A stretch of 64,000 nucleotides of DNA from Lysobacterales bacterium (GTDB lineage Bacteria; Pseudomonadota; Gammaproteobacteria; Xanthomonadales; SZUA-38). The DNA lies in NCBI GenBank assembly GCA_030065125.1, contig JASJDM010000014.1:1-64000 (forward strand), in the 5' to 3' direction. A program made the translations under genes and the position numbers. Every line of letters starts with the position of its first letter. Position 1 is the stretch's first letter. The notes beneath the pieces were generated by a model, which was not told the origin of the DNA, ran no database searches, and saw only the letters and a program-made list of their open reading frames with translations. This document shows positions 36,509 through 45,305 of the stretch, piece after piece.

Positions 36509-39500
36509 CCTGTCACAGGCGCCGCTGGACGGCTGGAACCTGATCGAGGCCAACGCGGGCACCGGCAAGACCTACTGCATGACCCGCCTGCTGCTGCGGC
36601 TGATGCTGGAACAGGGCCACCACGCGGAGGAGGTTCTGCTGGTGACCTTTACCCGAGCCGCCACAGCCGAGCTGAAGACCCGGGTGCTGAAAGTGCTCCG
36701 GCTGGCCGCCGCCGCCCTGGCCGGGCAGCCCGGTGACGACCGGACCATCAACCAGCTGTGCGCGGATTACGTGGATGACGCGACGGCCCGGGAGCGGATC
36801 AATCGGGCGCTGCGGACTTTCGACCAGGTTGCCGTCTACACCATCCACGGCTTCTGTCAGCAGCTGCTGACCGAGTTTGCCGGGGTGACCGGCTTCGACC
36901 TGGACGCTGAGCTGATTGAAGACGACAGCGTCGTGCTGTCGGCCCTGGCCGGAGAGCAGTGGCAGCTGCTGATGGAGTCCCAGTCGACGGAGTTTGCGGC
37001 GTTCCTGCAGGCGGGCGGTCGGGAGCGCCTGGGCGGCTATGCACGTGATGTCCGGTCCATGCTGGAAAAGCCCTATGCAACCTTGATTGACCGGGGCGAC
37101 ACGGCCGATCTGCCCGGATTGGAGGGGCAGTTCAGGAGCGCCTGGCAGCAACTTTGTCACCAGTGGCCCCGGCAAGGCGCCGAATTCCTGGGCGGGCTGC
37201 TGACCCACGACGGGCTCAGCCAACAGCGTTATAAGCCCGCCCAACTCCGGCGCCAGGCCTCTCGCGTGGACCGGCTGGTGATCGACCCCTGGATCAAATC
37301 CGACCTGATGGAGGATGCCGCCCGGCTGGGACGCAGCGCCCTGGAACAGGGCACGAACCAGGGCTTCGCGCCACCGGACCACAGATTGATGGACGTCATC
37401 GAAGCATTTGTCGTCGCCAGCCGAAGTCTCCGGGAAGCCTATGCTACCCAGGAACGCCGACTGCCGATGCTCCTGCGCGACCGGGTCGCGGAAGCGCTGG
37501 ATCGGTGGAAGCAGCGGGAAAGTCGAATGCTCTACCGTGACCTGGTGGAACGGCTGCAGGCCAGCCTCGAGGGTCCCATGGGCGAGCGCATGGCCCAGGG
37601 CGTGGAACAGCGCTTCCGCGCGGCACTGATCGACGAGTTTCAGGATACCGACCCGCTGCAGTTTTCAATCTTCAGGCGTCTGTTTCGAAACCAGCCGGTT
37701 TTCCTGGTGGGCGATCCGAAGCAGGCCCTGTACGGCTTCCGCGGCGCCGACGTTTTTGCCTACCTGCAGGCACGGCAGGATGTGGACAGGTGTTATGCCC
37801 TGAACACCGACTGGCGAGCCCACCCCGGGGTGCTGGCGGGCATCAACCGGTTGTTCATCGGAGCGGATTGCCCGTTTGCCCTGGAGGCCATTGATTTTCG
37901 CCCGTCGGAACCCTCGGAACGCCCCCAGGAGCAGCTGTTGGTGGACGGTGAACCCGATGGTCCCCTGCTGTTCTGGACCCTGCCGGTCCAGCCTGCTCAC
38001 CCGTCCAGGATTTCCGCCGCCGAATCCACCGCAGCCCAGATTCAGCGCCTGATCGACAGCGGCAGCCGGGGCCGGGCCCGGCTGACCGGTGCCGATGGCA
38101 GCGTGCGCCCGCTGGTAGCCGGGGATATCGTCGTGCTGGTGCGGAAACACACCGAGGCCGCACTGGTCGCCAGGGCGTTGAACCAGTTGGGGATCTCCTG
38201 TGTGCAGCCGGGAACCGAGGACGTGTTTCGCAGCAGCGAGGCGGCTGACCTGGAACGGGTGCTGCACGGCGTGTGCTACCCGGAACGCAGCGGGCGCATG
38301 GCCGGCGCGCTGGCGACCGCGCTGCTGGGTGGGACAGCGGAACTGGCTGAACGGCTGGCGACGGATACTGACGAGGCGGACCATCGCACCGAGCAGTTCC
38401 GACAGCTGCGTGGCACCTGGGAACAGCAGGGCATCGCCGCGCTGATCAACCGGCTGGTTCTGGATTTCGGCATTGCGTCCCGCTTACTTCGACGGGTCGA
38501 TGGCCGCCGCCGACTGACCAATATCTACCACTTGCTGGACCTGATGGAACAGCAGTTCGAGCCGGGTCGCCCCCTGGGCGAACAGCTGGACTGGCTGCAC
38601 AGCCGCCGCCAGGTTACCGAGTACCAGGGCGAAGAATCCCTGCTGCGCCTGGAAAGCGAAGAGGACCTGGTCAGGATCCTGACCATCCACAAGAGTAAGG
38701 GCCTGGAGTTCCCCGTGGTGTTTTGCCCCTACCTTTGGGACGCTAATCCGAAGTTCGAGTCGCCCGGGAGCTACCTGGAGCACCATGCCCACGACGGCCT
38801 GTCCATCGTATTCAACGGCAGCGAGTCTGATTTGGCCGCGCACCTGCAGGAATCGGTCTCAGAAAACCTGCGTCTGCTTTACGTCGCATTGACCCGGACT
38901 CGCAATCGTGCCTATCTGGCATGGACGGTTACCCGGGGCACCGGTTACGCCGCCCTGCGAATGCTGCTGGACAATGCCGGCAGAGACTGGCAAGGCGGGC
39001 TGGACCCGTTCAGGTCGAAGAAAAGCCTCGATGCGGCCCTGGACAAAACCGCTGAGCAGCTGGTCCAGTCCGGTCTGTGCTCGATGACCCGACCCCGGGC
39101 GGGAGAACCTCGGAGTGAACAGCGTCAGTTTGGCGAGTTCCAGGCCCCTCCGGGTGTCAATCCCCCGGCCTGGTCGATTCACAGCTACTCCAGCCTGGCC
39201 GAGCAGAACGTCGTGGGCGGTGATGACTCCATCCGTGACGTCGACCGGCTTTTTGGCGAAGACGACGCCAGTGATGCCGAGACGGACAGGGCCATTTTCA
39301 AGCTGCCGGCGGGGTCCCGGACCGGGCTTATGGTGCATGGGATCTTCGAGCGGCTGTCGAGCTTCGACCCGGAGGATTCGGAGCTGATGCTCCTGGTAGA
39401 GCAGGCCCTGACCCGATTCCAGATGCCGCTGTCCCACGCGCCCGCCCTGGCGGCCCAGATCAGAATCTGCCTGACGGCGCCACTGGACGGCAGCGACCCC

Positions 39501-40004
39501 GGAATCCGGCTGGACCACGTGCCGCGGTCGGATTGGGTCGCGGAAATGGAATTTCATCTGTCCCTGCGTGGCGCGGCCCGGCCGGATCTGTGGCGGCTGC
39601 TGGACAGGGACACTACCGATCAGGGTCGACTGGATGGTTTCCTCAGGGGTTTCATCGACCTGATATTCCGCCTGGACAACAGATTTTATATCGTTGATTA
39701 CAAAACAAACCTTTTGGGGAACGACCCATCGGCCTACACCCCTGAGCAACTCAAGCTGGCGATTCGCAGCCACGACTACGAGTTGCAGTATCTGCTGTAC
39801 ACACTGGCCCTGCACCGTCACCTGAGCAATACCGTCGACGGGTATCGCTACGACAGCCACTTTGGCGGAGTGTATTACCTGTTTATTCGGGGCATGCAGT
39901 CAGGCTCCGCCGCCACCGGCGTGCACTACGCCTTGCCCTCGGAGGAAATTATCGGACGGCTCGACCGGCTATTTTCCGGGTTTAAATCGAATAATTTCAA
40001 TTAG
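36495..40004 (+). CDS. recB: Exodeoxyribonuclease V beta subunit RecB
   Basis: 1169 residues, normal length. Superfamily 1 helicase: Walker A EANAGTGKTY (18-27), motif II LIDEFQDTDPLQF, and VALTRTRNRAYLAW late in the helicase. A C-terminal nuclease domain has GFIDLIFRLDNRFYIVDYKT, with the metal-binding Asp and the DYK motif intact. It unwinds and resects double-strand breaks with RecC. GTG start inside the end of recC. RecD, usually adjacent, is absent here. Confidence 0.97.
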   Translation: MKPFDLSQAPLDGWNLIEANAGTGKTYCMTRLLLRLMLEQGHHAEEVLLVTFTRAATAELKTRVLKVLRLAAAALAGQPGDDRTINQLCADYVDDATARERINRALRTFDQVAVYTIHGFCQQLLTEFAGVTGFDLDAELIEDDSVVLSALAGEQWQLLMESQSTEFAAFLQAGGRERLGGYARDVRSMLEKPYATLIDRGDTADLPGLEGQFRSAWQQLCHQWPRQGAEFLGGLLTHDGLSQQRYKPAQLRRQASRVDRLVIDPWIKSDLMEDAARLGRSALEQGTNQGFAPPDHRLMDVIEAFVVASRSLREAYATQERRLPMLLRDRVAEALDRWKQRESRMLYRDLVERLQASLEGPMGERMAQGVEQRFRAALIDEFQDTDPLQFSIFRRLFRNQPVFLVGDPKQALYGFRGADVFAYLQARQDVDRCYALNTDWRAHPGVLAGINRLFIGADCPFALEAIDFRPSEPSERPQEQLLVDGEPDGPLLFWTLPVQPAHPSRISAAESTAAQIQRLIDSGSRGRARLTGADGSVRPLVAGDIVVLVRKHTEAALVARALNQLGISCVQPGTEDVFRSSEAADLERVLHGVCYPERSGRMAGALATALLGGTAELAERLATDTDEADHRTEQFRQLRGTWEQQGIAALINRLVLDFGIASRLLRRVDGRRRLTNIYHLLDLMEQQFEPGRPLGEQLDWLHSRRQVTEYQGEESLLRLESEEDLVRILTIHKSKGLEFPVVFCPYLWDANPKFESPGSYLEHHAHDGLSIVFNGSESDLAAHLQESVSENLRLLYVALTRTRNRAYLAWTVTRGTGYAALRMLLDNAGRDWQGGLDPFRSKKSLDAALDKTAEQLVQSGLCSMTRPRAGEPRSEQRQFGEFQAPPGVNPPAWSIHSYSSLAEQNVVGGDDSIRDVDRLFGEDDASDAETDRAIFKLPAGSRTGLMVHGIFERLSSFDPEDSELMLLVEQALTRFQMPLSHAPALAAQIRICLTAPLDGSDPGIRLDHVPRSDWVAEMEFHLSLRGAARPDLWRLLDRDTTDQGRLDGFLRGFIDLIFRLDNRFYIVDYKTNLLGNDPSAYTPEQLKLAIRSHDYELQYLLYTLALHRHLSNTVDGYRYDSHFGGVYYLFIRGMQSGSAATGVHYALPSEEIIGRLDRLFSGFKSNNFN

Positions 40005-40305
40005 ATAAGTTACTTTCCTCAGGCTATTAGTCAACTGAGGCAGGGTCCGCGCCGTGACATTGACCGGCCGCGTGCTACACTCATGAGCGTGAGGCCGGCT
40101 GTTCCGGTTTCACGAGGGGAGGCAGCAAGCTTTCGATTTCAAACCGGTTCGCGGACTGCGCCGGTTTCCAGCCGCCAAATCCTGGCCATCCTGGGCCGCA
40201 CCTCCCCCAACAGGTGGCTGGTCCGGTTAGCATCGATCACTACGAGGGACGTGGGGTCGACGATTTCTAACACAGCGCAGTTCGCGGGCCGCGTTTGATT
40301 CGCAA
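40005..40305 (+). other. Intergenic region with promoter-like elements and possible RNA fold
   Basis: No convincing gene between convergent recB and the DUF6502 gene. GTGACA (40054-40059) and TACACT (40076-40081) are 16 bases apart and could be a plus-strand promoter. Downstream, GGGGAGG (40116-40122) pairs exactly with CCTCCCC (40201-40207), enclosing the perfect stem AAACCGG/CCGGTTT (40141-40167). This would suit a structured RNA of about 130-200 nt, but no terminator is seen. A 6-bp hairpin CCTCAG/CTGAGG just after recB has no T-run. Confidence 0.3.
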
Positions 40306-41346
40306 TCAGGACACCACCGGCGTGCCCGGCAGGCCACGGTCGTCCAACAGATCGAAGAAATACACGCCGAACCCGGCTGAAATCGGATTGGCGCAGGCGA
40401 TGTCTTCATAGTCCTGTTCGGTCCTGGCGACCCATTCGGCGATAGCCTGGTTCAGTTTTCTGGTGGTGAAGGACTTGAACTCCCAGTATTTATCCGGGGG
40501 CAGGCAGGTTGAGTAGTACTCGGACTGCATCTTTCCAAACGGCGTGGCCGCGTAGTCTCCACCCATCCTCAACTCCAGGTTGTTGGCGCAGGTGGTGACC
40601 AGGTGAGAAATGCTTCGGCAGACAGCGGCAAGCGCCGCGGTAGGGGAAACCGAGGAGATGCGATTGAGCTGAATGGTCTTGCCGTCGATCTCTCCGGTCA
40701 ACGGTTCCGAGGGTGACGGCAGCACGCCGATACCCAGGCTCTGTGGTGAATCCGGTCCGGATTGCACGGCCTGCAGAAGCACCGTGTCGTCCTCGGCATT
40801 GTGAATGACCAGGCCGCATTGCTTCAGAACGTTCAGGATGGGCCCGTAACTCATCCGGCCACTGACGCAGCGCCTCACCAGTCCGTCGAAACTGCGGCCC
40901 TGGCGGCCGCGAACGGGCAGGGCGACCGGGTCGCCGTTGTTGTCCTGGTAGAGGGGGTCAGAGCGCCAGCGTTCACACACGGCAGCCTCAAGGGAGATGC
41001 AGGGCGCCGACTCGGAGTCGCCCAACCGGCTCTCAGCCAGACTTCCAATTTCAGACAGCGTGGTTCTTCGGCCCTTGAGGAAGTCAGCCACCAGGGCAAT
41101 ATCCGTACAGCCCGCTTCGAATGCCAGGTTGGGGACGTTGAGTGGCGTTCCGCTGCGCTTGAGCCGGGCGGTAGCCTCTTCCAGGTACAGCTTTTTGACC
41201 AGAGCTATCAGCGCGGGCAGGGACACCCTGAACAACAGCAGGATCCGCACCAGCGGTCTCAGGAAAAGTTCCAGGTCACCAACCAGGGACGCCGTGTCCC
41301 TCTTGGGGCCGGCAAAAATCCTGGTGATGTTGTCTTGCTCGTTCAT
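40306..41346 (-). CDS. DUF6502 family protein, long paralogue
   Basis: 346 residues. The N-terminal half (ELFLRPLVRILLLFRVSLPA, then LKGRRTTLSEI) is a helical, DNA-binding-like DUF6502 pattern, and the repeated block W..DP.Y.D..G.P..LP..G....F..LV matches the smaller neighbour. The C-terminal ~150 residues are unique to this copy. No signal peptide. No function is known; a regulatory or nucleic-acid-linked role is a guess. It overlaps the upstream paralogue by ATGA. Confidence 0.78.
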   Translation of the reverse strand: MNEQDNITRIFAGPKRDTASLVGDLELFLRPLVRILLLFRVSLPALIALVKKLYLEEATARLKRSGTPLNVPNLAFEAGCTDIALVADFLKGRRTTLSEIGSLAESRLGDSESAPCISLEAAVCERWRSDPLYQDNNGDPVALPVRGRQGRSFDGLVRRCVSGRMSYGPILNVLKQCGLVIHNAEDDTVLLQAVQSGPDSPQSLGIGVLPSPSEPLTGEIDGKTIQLNRISSVSPTAALAAVCRSISHLVTTCANNLELRMGGDYAATPFGKMQSEYYSTCLPPDKYWEFKSFTTRKLNQAIAEWVARTEQDYEDIACANPISAGFGVYFFDLLDDRGLPGTPVVS

Positions 41347-41855
41347 GCTGAGACTCCCCGGGACAGGGTTACCCGTCCCCTGGCGTCCGTGCTGGCATAC
41401 CCATCCCTGATCAGTTTTTTCAGCACTGGGCCATAACTCATGCGCGGCCCGATGGTGGTCCTCACCAGGTTCTCGAAGGTGGTTCCGCTGCCCCGCCGGG
41501 GCAGCGGCAGGGGATTGCCCGACGGGTCTCTGAACCTGGGGTCCGTGGACCAGCGATGGCGGATTCGCTGGTCAAACGGCAGAAAGGCCTCTTCCGAGAT
41601 CTTTTTATTCAGCAGCGAGTGCACCTCGCGCGGGTCTTTCATGCCCGACACCAGTGCAATGGCCGGCGCTGTGGGGCAGTCACCCCGGTCAGCCAGTTTT
41701 CGAAGGGCAATCTGCAGCAGGGTGGTCTTCAGCAGCTCCACCAGCGCATCACGCGGCAGATTCAGGTCAATGCTGGTTTCGGCCAGGGATTCCAGCAGTG
41801 GGAATATCCGACGGACCGGGTCGGCCCCTTGGCGACGGCGCCTGGAGTTTTTCAT
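41343..41855 (-). CDS. DUF6502 family protein, short paralogue
   Basis: 170 residues. It shares with the next gene the order of an N-terminal helical part (VELLKTTLLQIALRKLAD) and the block W-STDPRFRDPSGNPLPLPRRG, then F-ENLV and PRMSYGPVLKKLI. The two tandem genes probably arose by duplication and then diverged, and may form a heteromer, since the ATGA overlap couples their translation. The very basic N-terminus (KNSRRRRQG) could touch nucleic acid. Confidence 0.75.
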   Translation of the reverse strand: MKNSRRRRQGADPVRRIFPLLESLAETSIDLNLPRDALVELLKTTLLQIALRKLADRGDCPTAPAIALVSGMKDPREVHSLLNKKISEEAFLPFDQRIRHRWSTDPRFRDPSGNPLPLPRRGSGTTFENLVRTTIGPRMSYGPVLKKLIRDGYASTDARGRVTLSRGVSA

Positions 41856-41960
41856 ATCGGCTAACGTTGTTTGATTTGGAACAATTGCGTTGCGATGCCC
41901 TCGCGAACTAGCCTACTTTTGATTTGCGCAAATCGCAAATTGACAGAAATCAGGCGTGGC

Positions 41961-42740
41961 ATGAAGACCTTGACGCTTATTGGACTCACCGCACTGCCAG
42001 GACTCATCTGGACCAGCAGCACGCTGGTGTTCTCCGTTCAATCCAGCACGTCCCATGACGGCATACCGTCTCGGAGGGGGCCGATTCACCAGCAGTTTGC
42101 AGCAGCCCCCGACGCTTCCCGGGCACAGCGGCTGGCGGTACTGGCCATGGCGAGCAAAGACCCGGTTGGATACGACCTGGCGCAGCAGTTGCAGGAGCAG
42201 TGCGACTACGCTCGGAAGCGATCGACAGCCCACAGCCGGGACGGGCAGCGGGCCCTGGCCTTACTCAAATCCTACTGTCGGGCCCTGGGTTCCCGGCATG
42301 CTTCAGCTGCAGTCACCAGCGGTCAACCCAGTTCAGCCGGCAAGGGCACCATGGCGCTGATGTCGAGGGCCCTGGAGGAGTCTGAGCAGCAACTGGGATG
42401 TGAGGAGGCCCGACAGCTGGCCGCCATAGTCGCAGGAGAGTCCCATGATCCGTTTGAGGTGCGATCCGCCGTGGCGTATCTCGGCACCAGTCCGTGTGGA
42501 AGATTCAGCGAGATGGGGCATCGGAATGCCCAGATCATGCTGCTGGCGGCTGAGCTGGCTTACTGCGACCTTTCGGGATTCTGCGAGGCCGATACGCCGT
42601 ACACTCTTTTTGTCTGTCTCAAGTGGTCGGCCTGCCAGGCTGGTCGCCCGCTGGTGTCAATTCTGAGCGACGCGGTGTCGCCGCAGACCTTTCGCGCAGC
42701 CACCCGGCTCTGGCATTCGCTGCGTCCCGGTCAAGGTTGA
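41961..42740 (+). CDS. Secreted cysteine-rich protein of unknown function
   Basis: 259 residues starting at the ATG before KTLTLIGLTALPG (signal peptide about 1-22). The mature part is helical with nine cysteines, among them CDYAR, SYCRAL, LGCEEA, SPCGRF, YCDLSGFC and CLKWSAC, implying several disulfides in the periplasm. No family recognised. It is divergent from the DUF6502 pair across about 105 bases that include an AT-rich stretch (around 41865-41945), where both promoters should lie. Confidence 0.72.
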   Translation: MKTLTLIGLTALPGLIWTSSTLVFSVQSSTSHDGIPSRRGPIHQQFAAAPDASRAQRLAVLAMASKDPVGYDLAQQLQEQCDYARKRSTAHSRDGQRALALLKSYCRALGSRHASAAVTSGQPSSAGKGTMALMSRALEESEQQLGCEEARQLAAIVAGESHDPFEVRSAVAYLGTSPCGRFSEMGHRNAQIMLLAAELAYCDLSGFCEADTPYTLFVCLKWSACQAGRPLVSILSDAVSPQTFRAATRLWHSLRPGQG

Positions 42741-42828
42741 AGTAAGGCAAGTGGGCCCGGTATGGGTGCATTGTCGCCATCCAGCAGTTTCGATATTCTA
42801 GCCAGGTTCAAAAAACAGCGAGACGACC

Positions 42829-43167
42829 GTGAACGCCGCTCAACCCGCTCTGGCCATGCCGGAAATGGACCTCGATCAAATGCGCAGCAACGCTGGCGCC
42901 GCAGCCAACCTGCTGAAGAGTATTGCCAACGAGACCCGGCTGCTGATCCTGTGCACCCTGGCGAACGGAGAAAGGTCGGTGGGTGGCTTGAATCAGAGCA
43001 TAAAGCTCAGCCAGTCAGCGCTGTCCCAACACCTGGCCATATTGCGGCGGGAGGGCCTGGTACAGACCCGGCGGGAGTCTCAGACGATTTATTACTCCCT
43101 GGCCCCCACCGACGCCTTGCGCGTCATCGAAACCCTGCACGACATTTATTGCTCCCCCGGCTGCTGA
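42829..43167 (+). CDS. ArsR-family repressor of the BigR/SqrR/YgaV persulfide-sensing type
   Basis: 112 residues, one winged helix-turn-helix (SQSALSQHLAILRREGLV as the recognition region). Cys42 (LLILCTL) and Cys108 (DIYCSP) sit where BigR-type proteins carry the pair that forms a di- or tetrasulfide with reactive sulfur, releasing DNA; Cys112 is extra. The metal-binding CxC of ArsR/SmtB helices is absent. The start is a GTG; an in-frame ATG nine codons later is possible. A rhodanese lies 0.9 kb downstream, supporting a sulfide/persulfide role. Confidence 0.88.
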   Translation: MNAAQPALAMPEMDLDQMRSNAGAAANLLKSIANETRLLILCTLANGERSVGGLNQSIKLSQSALSQHLAILRREGLVQTRRESQTIYYSLAPTDALRVIETLHDIYCSPGC

Positions 43168-43193
43168 TCGCAGCCAGACGTGTCGACAATACG

Positions 43194-43961
43194 TCAGTCG
43201 CGGTAGGAACTGTCCAGGCGATCCAGCTGCCGCAGCAGGCCCGGCCACACCAGCTGTCCACCCAGGTTCATGGTCACCTGCTCGGCCTGGGCCCGGGCGC
43301 CCGCAAGGATCGGATCTGGAATATGCACCAGGTCGCCGCCGCCCGCCTGGGCGCTGATCTGGATGGCGCAGGCCGATTCCAGGACGTACATGCCAAGGAA
43401 CGCATCGGCCACCGTAGGGCCGCAGGTCAACAGGCCATGGTTGCGCAAAACAAAGAAGTTGTTGCTGCCCAGATCCGCCACCAGGCGCGGCTTCTCGTCC
43501 TCGTTCAGCGCGACGCCTTCGTAGTCATGATAGCCAATGCTGGCCAGGGCGAAGATTGACTGCTGGCTGATGGGCAGCACGCCCTCGGCCTGGGCCGACA
43601 CCGCGACGCCATTGACGGTATGGGTATGCATTACGCACTGGACGTCCGGACGGGCCGCATGCACTGCGCTGTGAATGACAAAACCGGCGGGGTTGACCGG
43701 GTAGGGGCTGTTCATCACCTTATTGGCCTCCAGGTCCACTTTGACCAGGCTGCTGGCGGTGATTTCATCGAACATCATGCCGTAGGGATTGATCAGAAAG
43801 TGGTGATCGGGACCTGGTACGCGGGCTGATATATGGGTGAATACCAGGTCGTCCCAGCCGTGCTTCGCGACCAGGCGGTAGGCGGCCGCCAGGTCCACCC
43901 GAAGGTTCCATTCCTGTTCACTGACAGATTCGCGAACGCGATCGTTGCTGGGCTGGCTCAT
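43194..43961 (-). CDS. Class II aldolase/adducin family protein
   Basis: 255 residues with the zinc-site motif CVMHTHT and a second histidine region around FVLRNHGLLTCGPT, plus a catalytic-type Glu in YHDYEG. The family includes fuculose- and ribulose-phosphate aldolases and epimerases, and a large group of uncharacterised members that resembles this protein best. It separates the ArsR gene from the rhodanese on the opposite strand and is probably unrelated to them. Confidence 0.88.
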   Translation of the reverse strand: MSQPSNDRVRESVSEQEWNLRVDLAAAYRLVAKHGWDDLVFTHISARVPGPDHHFLINPYGMMFDEITASSLVKVDLEANKVMNSPYPVNPAGFVIHSAVHAARPDVQCVMHTHTVNGVAVSAQAEGVLPISQQSIFALASIGYHDYEGVALNEDEKPRLVADLGSNNFFVLRNHGLLTCGPTVADAFLGMYVLESACAIQISAQAGGGDLVHIPDPILAGARAQAEQVTMNLGGQLVWPGLLRQLDRLDSSYRD

Positions 43962-44023
43962 GGGTAATTCCGGTCCTGGGGGTGCGCAAATGGTAACCCA
44001 AAGGGCTTGGCCGGCGCCGTCAC

Positions 44024-44037
44024 ATATAATATTATAT
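44024..44037. promoter_or_regulatory. 14-bp AT palindrome, candidate operator of the rhodanese gene
   Basis: ATATAATATTATAT is a perfect palindrome in otherwise GC-rich DNA, 29 bases before the rhodanese start codon. It overlaps -10-like TATAAT on either strand, so a bound repressor would block transcription. BigR-type repressors are known to use AT-rich palindromes, making the nearby ArsR protein the obvious candidate. Confidence 0.5.
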
Positions 44038-44065
44038 TTTTCTAATATTCAAGGATGTTTCAGAA

Positions 44066-44455
44066 ATGGCCAAAACTGCAATGGACCTGGTCGCCGAGGC
44101 CAGAGCCCGGATCAAGGAAATCAACGCCGATCAACTGGAAGCCAAGCTGGGCCAGGCTCCGGTGATTGTTGACGTCCGGGAGCCGGCCGAGTTTCAACAG
44201 GGGCACGTGTTCGGGGCGGTGAATATCCCCCGGGGTGTGCTGGAGTTCGAAGTAGCGGCCCATTCCGACGTGGCCTCCAGGGTGGCGCCGGAGCTCACGG
44301 TTCAAGACGCCAATCTGGTGCTGTACTGCCGCACCGGCGGCCGCTCCGCGCTGGCCGCCGACTCACTGCAGCAGATGGGATTCAGCAACGTGGAGTCGCT
44401 GGAGGGGGGATTCCTGGGCTGGGAGGCCGCAGGCAAACCCATTCGCCAGACCTGA
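44066..44455 (+). CDS. Rhodanese-domain sulfurtransferase
   Basis: 129 residues, a single rhodanese domain (about 16-125). It has VIVDVREPAEFQQGHV and the active-site loop LYCRTGGRS with nucleophile Cys88, which carries a persulfide. It would move sulfane sulfur, for example to glutathione or cyanide. No signal peptide, so cytoplasmic. AAGGA lies ten bases before the ATG. The AT-rich palindrome in the promoter and the BigR-like regulator nearby suggest induction by reactive sulfur. Confidence 0.93.
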   Translation: MAKTAMDLVAEARARIKEINADQLEAKLGQAPVIVDVREPAEFQQGHVFGAVNIPRGVLEFEVAAHSDVASRVAPELTVQDANLVLYCRTGGRSALAADSLQQMGFSNVESLEGGFLGWEAAGKPIRQT

Positions 44456-44495
44456 AACCGACCGGTGGACGGACCTGGACGGACCGGGGACAGGC

Positions 44496-45305
44496 TCAGT
44501 TCATCACTTTGCGGATATGAATTTCGCCCTGGCGGGTTTCCAGGGTGACCCGGGTGCCACCGCCGTTGATCAGGGCGATGATCTTCTGTTCCAGTTCGAA
44601 CTCGATGCGATTGCCCTGCTGGTCGCGCTTGAATACCGGTTCGTTGGGACGCAGCTCCACTTCGAAATCCGAGTAGATTTCCTGCTGGCGCGACGTCATC
44701 CACAACTCGGCGCCGAAGTCCGGCGGCAGGCTCACGGTGATGTTGCCGTTGCCGTTCTCCAGTGCCATGGGCTCGTCGCTGGTGACCTCCAGCAGCTCCA
44801 CAATGATGTCTTCGTTCACCGTCTCGGCGATCACCGTTCCCCGAATGCCGGTGGCGGTGATGGAACCGTTGACGTTGTCCAGGTCCAGGGATCCGGTAAC
44901 GTCGGTGACGGAGATGTCGCCGTCGTTGACCGTTTTCAGCTCCAGGTTGGCTCGGCGCGGCACCCGGACGGTCAGATCCACCGTGCCAGAACCCCACTCG
45001 GTATCGATCTCGATCTGGTTGTCCTCCTCCTCGATATCGAGGGCGTAACTGGATACCGGAATCGGTTTGGCGCCGCTGGGGGTAATGATGCGGCGTTCGC
45101 CCCCGGAACCAGCCACCTCGATCTCAACGTCATCCCGGTCCTCACCGATAACCCGGATCGAGCCGGAGCTGAGATCTGCGTCCAGGTGAATGGGGTCCCC
45201 GGGCCTGCTCAGCGGGATGTTGTAAGTCTGGGTGTTTTCCGCCTGGCTGACAGGCGAGGCGAACAATCCGGCAAATACTGCGGCTGTGATCAGTTTTTTA
45301 TTCAT
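44496..45305 (-). CDS. Secreted DUF4097-type beta-solenoid protein (second of two)
   Basis: 269 residues, signal peptide 1-22 (ending VSQAE). The body repeats short strand units such as LELKTVNDGDISVTDV, SLDLDNVNGSITATG and TVIAETVNEDIIVELLE, the DUF4097 pattern that folds as a right-handed solenoid. Function unknown; members sit in the periplasm or at the surface. The start overlaps the previous gene's end by eight bases, and an upstream in-frame extension is rejected because it would lie within that gene. Confidence 0.87.
   Translation of the reverse strand: MNKKLITAAVFAGLFASPVSQAENTQTYNIPLSRPGDPIHLDADLSSGSIRVIGEDRDDVEIEVAGSGGERRIITPSGAKPIPVSSYALDIEEEDNQIEIDTEWGSGTVDLTVRVPRRANLELKTVNDGDISVTDVTGSLDLDNVNGSITATGIRGTVIAETVNEDIIVELLEVTSDEPMALENGNGNITVSLPPDFGAELWMTSRQQEIYSDFEVELRPNEPVFKRDQQGNRIEFELEQKIIALINGGGTRVTLETRQGEIHIRKVMN

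Noticed and set aside
40083..40298. 71-residue plus-strand frame after recB
   Set aside because: Composition is Ser/Arg-rich with no domain, signal or ribosome site; the base pairing in this stretch fits RNA better.
44461..44485. Imperfect direct repeat GGACGGACC
   Set aside because: Two short copies in a 40-base convergent gap; likely slippage without function.
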